DNA from: CAZESS01 sp964414415
GTDB lineage: Archaea > Thermoplasmatota > E2 > UBA202 > DSCA01
Length of the DNA: 9,940 nucleotides
Reading direction: 5' to 3'
Assembly (NCBI GenBank): GCA_964414415.1
Contig: CAYPWJ010000033.1
Span: 1 to 9,940, forward strand
The notes under the pieces were generated by a model. That model was not told where the DNA came from. It did no database searches and saw only the letters and a list, made by a program, of their open reading frames with translations. How positions within the stretch are numbered: position 1 is the stretch's first letter; every line of letters starts with the position of its first letter. Below, one piece after another: positions 3,942 through 9,940 of this stretch. The position numbers were made by a program, and so were the translations under genes.

Positions 3942-6900
3942 CGACGGCGCCACACTCCCATCCGGCGTTTCCACATGAAGAGAAGGATGCCGATTGCGGC
4001 GACGAGGACGATGAACTCGAAGCCGGCTGCCTGGTCTTCCTCCGTGACGGTGACGGTGCGGGTGGTGTTGGCTGTCGCGCCGTCGTCGTCGGTGACGACG
4101 AGCTTGACGGTGTAGCTGCCGGGGCTCCCGTATTTGTGGTTGAGCAGATCGCCGTTTGCCTCGATGCTGCCGTCGCCGAAGTGCCAGGTGGCGTTGACGA
4201 CCTCGCCGTCTGGGTCGGTGCTGGTGTCGCGGAAGGTGACGTATTTGCCTGCCGTGGGCTTTGCAGGTTCGTAGGTGAACGAGGGCTGCGGCGGGACGTT
4301 TGAGACAGTGACATCCCGGGTGTAGCTGGTGGAGCCGCCGTCGTCGTCCGTCACAGTGAGGGTGACCTGGTAGGTGCCGTTGTCCGGGTAGCGATGGGTG
4401 GCGTTGACGCCGTAGCCCGTCGTGTTGTCACCGAAGCGCCAGGTGTAGTTCGCGATGGCGCCGTCGGGGTCGGTGGCGTTCCCGGCGAAGGAGACATCCG
4501 CTACGTCTGTCGGCTGCGCCGGGCTGACGCTGAAGTTGACCAGGGGCGGCTTGTTGACCACCAGGAGCGACGTCGTGGTGGTGCCCGTTGCCCCGTCGTC
4601 GTCGGTGACGTTGAGCGTCACGGTGTAGAACCCGTCGCTGTCGTAGCTGTGCATGACGGTGCGACCGGTGCTGGTGTTGCCGTCGCCGAAGCGCCATTCG
4701 TAGCTGACGATGGAGCCGTCGGGGTCGGTGGAGTCTCCCGCCTCCATGACAATCGTGTCGAGAGTTGTCGGCTCGGCGGGCCTGTACCCGATGCGGGGCT
4801 GCGGCGGGACGTTGTACACCTTGACTGTCTGCGATGTCGTGTTGGAGGCACCGTCGTCGTCCCAGACGGTCAGGTTGACAGTGTATACGCCGTCGTCGGG
4901 GAAGGTATGGCGGGGTTTTTGGCTGGTGCTTGTGTCGCCGTCGCCGAAGGCCCAGTGCCACGTCTCGATGGAGCCGTCGGGGTCGGTGGAGTTCGATGCG
5001 TCGAACGCGACGACATCGATGTCACTGGGAGCCTCCGGGTCGTAGGTGAAATTAGCGCTGGGGGCGACGTTGGTCACCGTGATGATGCGGCTGGCCGTGG
5101 CGGTGGCGTTGTCGTCGTCCCGGACGGTGAGCGTGACCTGGTAGGTCCCGTTGTCCGGGTAGCGATGGACTGGGTTGCTGTCGTAGCTCGTGGTGCCGTC
5201 ACCGAAGTGCCATTCGTAGCTGACGATGGCGCCGTCGGGATCGGTGCTCGTGTCGGTGAATGAGATGGTGTCGGCGGTCGACGGTGTCGCGGGTGACACG
5301 GCAAACGAGGCGTTGGGCTGGACGTTGTGGACCTCTATCGTCGTCGATACGGTGTCTGTTTCATTGTCGTCGTCCGTCACAGTGAGGGTGACCCGGTAGG
5401 TCCCGTTGTCCGGGTAGCGATGGGTTGCGTTGACGCCGTAGCCCGTCGTGTTGTCACCGAAGTGCCATTCGTAGCTGACGATGGCGCCGTCGGGGTCGGT
5501 GCTGTTGCTGCCGTTGAACGCGATGGTGTCCACGTCGGTGGGCTCCAGCGGCTCCCAGGTCATGGCGGCGGTAGGCGGCGTATTGAGCACCGTGATGGGC
5601 TTCGTCGCCGTGCCCGTGTTGCCGTCGTCGTCCGTCACAGTGAGGGTGACCTGGTAGGTGCCGTCGTCCATGTAGGTATGCGTAACGACGGCGTCGGTCG
5701 TCGTGACGTTGGGGGAGCCGTCTCCAAATGTCCAGTGTCGCTGCACCACGCTGCCATCGAGATCTATCGACGTGTCGGTGAAGGTCACCGTCTCCGCGGC
5801 GAATGGAAGCCCTGGACTGTACTTGAAAGCGGGGACTGGCAGCCCTGCCCGGCGAATGAGCGGGTGGCGGTCGACGTTGTCGCCGCCGGGTATCTCGTAC
5901 GGCGTGGTGTACGTACCCTTGATGCGGCTGCCGCCGGGATGGTCATCCCAGTAGTTGCCGACGGTGCCGTTGTCCCAGCTGTTGTTGCCGTTGTCCCAGG
6001 CGTGCTGGCTGTTGCGGATGAAGTCGTTGAAATAGAAGAGATTATCCGTCGATGCATCGGCATATATGCCGTACATGTTGTCCAGGAAGGATACATGGTG
6101 AAAGGTGGTGTTGACGGAAGCGGAGAGCTCAATACCGTAGACCGAGTTGTTGTGGACATCCATGTGCGCAAACACGCCGTCGCGGACACCGGACAGCACG
6201 ACGCCCTTGTTGTTGCCGTATACGCTGCAGTCCCGCATGGTCGGGCGGTCGGCGTGCTGCCATGACGCTCCGACGTTGGCGTTGTCGCGAAGGGTGGTAT
6301 TGCAGAGCAATGTATCGTTGCCGGTTGCCCGGATGCCATAGTAGCTGTCGGCGAGGACACAATCGGTAATCGTCGCGTTGTCGGCCGCTACATCGATTGC
6401 AGGATCACTCCAAGATGTGCGAACGTCGAATCCATGCAGCGCTATGTCACTGCAGAACAGCGTGAATCCACTACCAGTTCGCCCTTCTACAATGGTGGTA
6501 TTCCGTACTTCTCCGGTGACTGTAACCGGTTTGTCTATCACGACGTTTTCCCTATACACGCCGGGGAATGCATAGCAACCGCCGCCGTTATCCACCCCAT
6601 AAATCCCCTGTTGTACAGAGTGGAAGTGGTCCATCCGCCATCCCGGGTATGAGGATGTAAAATCTTTGTTGACCCACGTGAAATGAGGGGAAGGCTGCAG
6701 GAAGCTGGATACAGCGCTGTCACCCCTGTTATCTATAAGGCCGGGATGCTGTATTTGGCTGACGTTTTCCACCTGCATCCATGGACGGTAGGAGTAGGCA
6801 TGCTGGTAGGCCTCCTGTACCGTTGCTCCCTGATCGAGGCGGGCAAAGAAGGGATGGAAGAAATACGAGCCGGCCCATGGATATTGAGCGGCGGCGGTCG

Positions 6901-9883
6901 GGTAGTCATATCCTGTGCATGTCCCTGTCGCAGAGACAAGGGTGGTGTCACGAGACTGGAGAGCAGCATCAAGGTTTTGGTTGAAGAGGGCGCTGTAGCA
7001 GAAATCAGAAAGGAGCGTCACTTTTGAACAGTTGTCCGCGATGGGGGCGACACATTGGGCCATTTCGTCGCCGGACAGTCTCTCCCCGGTTTCGAAGCAA
7101 AAATCACCGGAGGCTTCTTCGCCGTGGTTTCCAAGATAAATGAGTACCTCGTCATCTGGTTGGACCTTGGCGGAGAGATTACCCAGCTGCTGCCTCAGAA
7201 CAGTTTTGTTAGGATGATGAAAGTCGATTTCTGGCTGTTCGTCCGGGCCGCCGATTTCTGGGGGCGGACCGTTGAGATCGTTGTGTCCACCGTAGATTGA
7301 TATGTATTCATCCGTGCCGTCGTTGTCTTCGTCTGGCTCACAGCCAGAGAAGATGTATTCTTCATCGTCGTGCCACAACATAAAGATGATGTGGTCGTCC
7401 CGGTAGCCGTGCTTTTTGAGGGTATAGTATGCCTGGAGACCCTGAGCGGGGAACCCGTCTGCGTCATACCATTCATAGCTATACCACGTTCCGAAGGTAA
7501 AGTCCCAACCCGTCACCCCTTCATATACTGGACTCGACGTGCCGTTGAGGTAAGGATTGCCGGCTGTGCCTCCCCAGAAATACGCATCTGGATAGGCATT
7601 ATAATCCCAGCTCACAGAGATACGATAGGTCCCTCCAGGTGTGACGGAGCAGGAGAGCGGGAAACGCAACAAATAATACGTATTGGGCGGTATGTTGTTG
7701 AGGTCCCAAGTGTTCGTGGCCACTTCATTGCCCCATTGGTTTTTTATGGAAACGGTAAGCGGGGGAACGGTGCCTGTATTTCTCCCCATATATAAAGAAA
7801 CACCATCCACCTGGCCGAGCTGAGGGACAAATTCCTGCCAGAGTGGAGGCGTATGGAGCTGATAATCATTTGCCTTCCATTGATGTTGGTCGCAATCCTC
7901 GCCAGAGTAATCATTTGCTGATACACATATCAATGCCCATTTATCGGACAACGTGGCGGTGCGAGCCGCCAGGGGGAGCTCATGCAAAAGCGGATGAGGG
8001 TCTTCTTCCTCGCCGCCCTCGAGGTGATACGGTGTGTCGCCCATGCCGTCGTTGTTGCTGTCGCCGCCCTGGTAGTCGCTCCAGTAGTTGCCGAGTGCTT
8101 TTTCCCGGGGAGCGCCCCACTGGTTGGTGCAGGCATCATAGGCGGGATTCTGTATAAAATTATTGTGCTGTATCACGTTATGAGAGGACTGGTGAGCAAT
8201 ATAAACGCCGTACTGTTGATTTGCCTGCAGGTGGCAGTCGCTGATGTTGTTATGTGACGAGTGATGGCTGAGTTCCATACCAAAGTATGCATTATCGTAC
8301 AGCCCGTTTCCGGAAAAACGTGAATGAGAGGTATTGAAGATATTGATGCCCTTCTGGTTGTCTGTGAGCGTGGTATTTGTCACGGCGCAATAAACTGAGT
8401 CAACGAGGTAGACGCCAAAAGTCGCTTCACGGATGTGGCAGTCGTGTACGGTAACGTTGTGAATATGCTGCGCGACGATGCCGTTTTTCGACGGTGACAC
8501 GGTAAGACCTTCTATCCGGACGTCACCGGCATGAATAGTGATAGCGTTGCCGGATGATGAGAGCGTAACGTTGCCTCGTCCTGTTAGTGTCAGCGGCGTA
8601 CGGATGTCTATCTCTTCATGGTACGCCCCATTTAATAGACAGACGGTGCCGCCGTCCGCCACTGCATCCACGCCGGCCTGGAGGGTGGCAAAGTGGTCGA
8701 CGCCCCAAGACAACGTGCTTTGATTATAGTCGTCGTCCACCCACACGAAACGTGGCGGCGTCGTTACCGGCTGCATCAATGGCTTATAGTCGTAACTGCC
8801 AGCGATATATTTTCCTCCGTCTCCAATGCCGTCTCCGTTTTCATCGCTGCCGGTATAATCATCCCAGTAATTGCCCGCAGTGGCATTCCACCTGTTATTG
8901 CCGAAACCGGTACTGTACGCATTCCAGTCGTTGTCTATGAAGTTGTTGTAATAGAAGGCATTGTCTCCTGAGTCAGCGACGTATAAGCCATATCCCTGGT
9001 TGTTCAAGAAGGAGGAATGGGAAACGGTGGCAAACTGTGTATGGAGCACTCTCGCCCCTACCATGTTATCCTCAAGAGTGGCATTATATATAGAGACATA
9101 TTCACTCTGGTTCAGCCAGATGCCGCAGAAGGAATCACGGAGAAAGACATCGCGAATAAGTACATCCCGGCAGGCATCAACTTTTACTGTTTTATTTTCT
9201 ATGTTGTTGATGTCCAGCCTCGCTAAGTCGCAGTACTGCGCTTGCTGCAAAACGATGCCCCACTCGCTGTCATACAGGGTGCTATCGTGGACGCTGAGAT
9301 GGTTCCCTCTGAACTGGACCGCCGTATGCAACGTGTGAAAACTGCAGTTCTGTATAACGACGTTGTCATACCGGGAATAGATATTATAGTTATAGGAGGA
9401 TACCCGTATCCCTACCCCGGTGGGCACGTCCCGAATCCTGCAGTTGTGAAGTGCAAAGTTGTGGCCATGGCAGTCGATCGCCGCCTTGGCGGCCCCCTCT
9501 ATGGTAAAATTGCTGAGGGTGACTCCATTTGCTGTTATATTAACAGCGTAATTACTGGTTCCTTGAATGGTGACTCCCTGCGGCGCGGTTCCCCGCAGCT
9601 CGAGGTTTTTTTTCGTTATATAGACAGATTCGTTATATGTCCCAGGAAAAACATAGATGATATCTCCGCGGCTTGCATCGGCAACACCTTCTCTGATAGT
9701 ATTCCATTTATGGTTTGGCGGGTCATCGACGAAGTCGACGCTCACGAAGATGATTTCTCCTCCGGAGGATGCCGCCGTTGCTGTCTCACGGGACAGCACA
9801 AAAACGGTTGTTCCCCCCAGTATTATTACAAATAGCAGTAGCGCAATCCCGACCCCTCGCTTCATGCAAACACCTTGCTCCAT
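3938..9883 (-). CDS. giant exported protein: beta-helices, caspase-like peptidase, seven PKD domains, membrane anchor
   Basis: The 1981-residue product has an N-terminal export signal (KRG then a hydrophobic core, about 7-38). NosD/CASH-type right-handed beta-helix 1 spans about 55-370 and beta-helix 2 about 379-635; each ends with GNYW(D/S)DY and a calcium-loop-like DxNxDGxGD (347-355, 608-616). A clan CD peptidase-like region (about 648-1030) has candidate His920 (YLGNHGEE) and Cys962 (LLSDFCYS), and a beta-sandwich insert at about 681-802. Beta-helix 3 spans about 1068-1346 and is followed by seven PKD domains (about 1349-1948, each with WxFGD). The tail has GFEF, a hydrophobic helix (about 1954-1970) and Arg-rich end, like archaeal PGF-CTERM surface-anchoring signals. 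Many Asn-x-Ser/Thr sites suggest surface glycosylation. It is probably an anchored surface adhesin or hydrolase, and peptidase activity is inferred. Two starts are possible: ATG 9883 (GGAGG, 8-nt spacing) or ATG 9865 (AAGGTG, 5-nt spacing), the latter giving a more typical signal peptide. Confidence 0.9.
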   Translation of the reverse strand: MEQGVCMKRGVGIALLLFVIILGGTTVFVLSRETATAASSGGEIIFVSVDFVDDPPNHKWNTIREGVADASRGDIIYVFPGTYNESVYITKKNLELRGTAPQGVTIQGTSNYAVNITANGVTLSNFTIEGAAKAAIDCHGHNFALHNCRIRDVPTGVGIRVSSYNYNIYSRYDNVVIQNCSFHTLHTAVQFRGNHLSVHDSTLYDSEWGIVLQQAQYCDLARLDINNIENKTVKVDACRDVLIRDVFLRDSFCGIWLNQSEYVSIYNATLEDNMVGARVLHTQFATVSHSSFLNNQGYGLYVADSGDNAFYYNNFIDNDWNAYSTGFGNNRWNATAGNYWDDYTGSDENGDGIGDGGKYIAGSYDYKPLMQPVTTPPRFVWVDDDYNQSTLSWGVDHFATLQAGVDAVADGGTVCLLNGAYHEEIDIRTPLTLTGRGNVTLSSSGNAITIHAGDVRIEGLTVSPSKNGIVAQHIHNVTVHDCHIREATFGVYLVDSVYCAVTNTTLTDNQKGINIFNTSHSRFSGNGLYDNAYFGMELSHHSSHNNISDCHLQANQQYGVYIAHQSSHNVIQHNNFIQNPAYDACTNQWGAPREKALGNYWSDYQGGDSNNDGMGDTPYHLEGGEEEDPHPLLHELPLAARTATLSDKWALICVSANDYSGEDCDQHQWKANDYQLHTPPLWQEFVPQLGQVDGVSLYMGRNTGTVPPLTVSIKNQWGNEVATNTWDLNNIPPNTYYLLRFPLSCSVTPGGTYRISVSWDYNAYPDAYFWGGTAGNPYLNGTSSPVYEGVTGWDFTFGTWYSYEWYDADGFPAQGLQAYYTLKKHGYRDDHIIFMLWHDDEEYIFSGCEPDEDNDGTDEYISIYGGHNDLNGPPPEIGGPDEQPEIDFHHPNKTVLRQQLGNLSAKVQPDDEVLIYLGNHGEEASGDFCFETGERLSGDEMAQCVAPIADNCSKVTLLSDFCYSALFNQNLDAALQSRDTTLVSATGTCTGYDYPTAAAQYPWAGSYFFHPFFARLDQGATVQEAYQHAYSYRPWMQVENVSQIQHPGLIDNRGDSAVSSFLQPSPHFTWVNKDFTSSYPGWRMDHFHSVQQGIYGVDNGGGCYAFPGVYRENVVIDKPVTVTGEVRNTTIVEGRTGSGFTLFCSDIALHGFDVRTSWSDPAIDVAADNATITDCVLADSYYGIRATGNDTLLCNTTLRDNANVGASWQHADRPTMRDCSVYGNNKGVVLSGVRDGVFAHMDVHNNSVYGIELSASVNTTFHHVSFLDNMYGIYADASTDNLFYFNDFIRNSQHAWDNGNNSWDNGTVGNYWDDHPGGSRIKGTYTTPYEIPGGDNVDRHPLIRRAGLPVPAFKYSPGLPFAAETVTFTDTSIDLDGSVVQRHWTFGDGSPNVTTTDAVVTHTYMDDGTYQVTLTVTDDDGNTGTATKPITVLNTPPTAAMTWEPLEPTDVDTIAFNGSNSTDPDGAIVSYEWHFGDNTTGYGVNATHRYPDNGTYRVTLTVTDDDNETDTVSTTIEVHNVQPNASFAVSPATPSTADTISFTDTSTDPDGAIVSYEWHFGDGTTSYDSNPVHRYPDNGTYQVTLTVRDDDNATATASRIITVTNVAPSANFTYDPEAPSDIDVVAFDASNSTDPDGSIETWHWAFGDGDTSTSQKPRHTFPDDGVYTVNLTVWDDDGASNTTSQTVKVYNVPPQPRIGYRPAEPTTLDTIVMEAGDSTDPDGSIVSYEWRFGDGNTSTGRTVMHSYDSDGFYTVTLNVTDDDGATGTTTTSLLVVNKPPLVNFSVSPAQPTDVADVSFAGNATDPDGAIANYTWRFGDNTTGYGVNATHRYPDNGTYQVTLTVTDDDGGSTSYTRDVTVSNVPPQPSFTYEPAKPTAGKYVTFRDTSTDPDGEVVNATWHFGDGSIEANGDLLNHKYGSPGSYTVKLVVTDDDGATANTTRTVTVTEEDQAAGFEFIVLVAAIGILLFMWKRRMGVWRRR
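4340..4436 (-). repeat. near-identical PKD DNA segment, copy in unit 6
   Basis: By eye, 97 bases match 5366-5462 with three differences, far closer than the other PKD units are to each other. It encodes FGDNTTGYGVNATHRYPDNG and following residues. A 38-bp core starting at the same point is also identical at 5626-5663 in unit 1. This suggests recent duplication or gene conversion between units. Confidence 0.9.
5366..5462 (-). repeat. near-identical PKD DNA segment, copy in unit 2
   Basis: Partner of 4340-4436, 1026 bp apart and in the same orientation, with three base differences in 97. Recombination between the two would delete or duplicate four PKD units in frame (1026 is divisible by 3). 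Confidence 0.9.
6794..7942 (-). other. clan CD (caspase/legumain-like) peptidase region with beta-sandwich insert
   Basis: Residues about 648-1030 of the giant protein. The first strand, KWALICVSANDYSG, is followed not by the usual helix but by about 120 residues of beta-rich sequence (DGVSLYMGRN, PPLTVSIKNQWG, YYLLRFPL, GGTYRISVSWD, AYFWGGTAGNPY) that looks like a carbohydrate-binding-type jelly roll. The peptidase fold then resumes with GLQAYYTLKKHGYRDDHIIFML, an acidic DEDNDGTDEY loop (851-860), DDEVLIYLGNHGEE (His920) and KVTLLSDFCYSALF (Cys962). The spacing of strand-His and strand-Cys matches C13/C14-type enzymes. Catalytic competence is not proven. Confidence 0.65.
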
Positions 9884-9891
9884 AGCATATG

Positions 9892-9896
9892 CCTCC
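9892..9896 (-). promoter_or_regulatory. ribosome binding site upstream of the giant gene
   Basis: On the minus strand AAGGAGG precedes the ATG at 9883 by eight bases, the best Shine-Dalgarno sequence in the window. A second, shorter AAGGTG inside the first six codons serves the ATG at 9865. The first start is therefore kept, although the second gives the more usual Lys-Arg signal-peptide N terminus. Confidence 0.6.
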
Positions 9897-9901
9897 TTGC
9901 A

Positions 9902-9918
9902 CTTAAAGTTTTTTATTT
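9902..9918 (-). promoter_or_regulatory. AT-rich promoter candidate for the giant gene
   Basis: The minus strand reads AAATAAAAAACTTTAAG here, flanked by GC-rich sequence. A TATA box within the A-rich part would place the transcript start near 9886, just before the ATG at 9883 and without room for the GGAGG site. If so, the ATG at 9865 with its own AAGGTG would be the better start. The box could instead lie beyond the window. Weak evidence. Confidence 0.35.
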
Positions 9919-9940
9919 TTTCTGGCGTGCCGATGTTTGG

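Larger units (their letters stand above)
4040..5839 (-). repeat. seven tandem PKD domains
   Basis: The repeat unit is 85-86 codons, with borders at the Pro-rich junctions (NTPP, NVQP, NVAP, NVPP, NKPP, NVPP; residues near 1437, 1523, 1608, 1694, 1780 and 1865). Each unit carries DPDG or DLDG, then W-x-FGD, then a Tyr-rich strand, then DDD(G/N). PKD domains are Ig-like spacers that usually extend surface proteins or bind polysaccharide or protein. GC here is about 63-67% in sampled lines, clearly above the start of the same gene. Confidence 0.95.

Noticed and set aside
3942..3974. GTG start at 3974 for the HD gene
   Set aside because: The ATGA overlap at 3941 and the usual distance to IIRD favour the ATG. 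The extension has no family-like sequence.
4040..5839. Regular repeats as a CRISPR array
   Set aside because: The 255-258 bp period, in-frame translation and PKD motifs show tandem protein domains.
3321..6265. Long plus-strand open frames opposite the HD and PKD coding region (3321-4115, 4394-5263, 5327-6265)
   Set aside because: They lie antisense to genes with clear domains. The repeating GAC/GTC-rich PKD codons give long stop-free antisense frames, and the translations are low-complexity Val/Gly/Asp text without family motifs.

Overview
The window looks archaeal, probably from a euryarchaeal lineage. The reasons are TATA-type promoters 25-30 nt upstream of starts (one probably leaderless), a winged-helix regulator carrying two membrane segments, and a giant surface protein built from NosD-type beta-helices, PKD domains and a Gly-Phe-Glu/membrane helix/Arg-rich tail like archaeal surface-anchor signals. 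A Thermoplasmata-like or methanogen-like source is a guess. No rRNA, tRNA, CRISPR or transposase gene was seen.

Layout: (1) 1-149 has no credible gene. It holds one copy of a 40-bp element (operator-like dyad plus TATA-like sequence). (2) 150-1113, minus strand, is a lower-GC two-gene block: a secreted small protein (first gene) and a four-helix membrane protein (second gene) whose ends overlap by 11 nt. (3) 1114-1227 is a divergent control region with the second, identical copy of the 40-bp element and a perfect 28-bp palindrome holding TATA boxes on both strands. (4) 1228-1758, plus strand, is a membrane-anchored winged-helix regulator. (5) 1848-2732, plus strand, is a polytopic membrane protein whose reading frame is broken by a single in-frame TAG at 2451-2453. 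(6) 2736-3941, minus strand, is an HD-domain dNTP triphosphohydrolase-like enzyme, convergent with the previous gene. (7) 3938-9883, minus strand, is a 1981-residue exported protein: two beta-helices, a caspase/legumain-like (clan CD) peptidase domain split by a beta-sandwich, a third beta-helix, seven PKD domains and a C-terminal membrane anchor. Its stop overlaps the HD gene start as ATGA, so the two genes are probably one transcription unit.

How the parts may work together: the regulator at 1228 probably controls itself and the divergent two-gene block through the shared dyad and palindrome. The membrane protein at 1848 follows it in the same direction with its own promoter. The giant protein is a cell-surface or secreted enzyme/adhesin, and its link to a cytoplasmic nucleotide hydrolase is unexplained. 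The observations most worth a second look are the 40-bp promoter-like repeat bracketing the low-GC block, the in-frame TAG, and the unusual multidomain peptidase.
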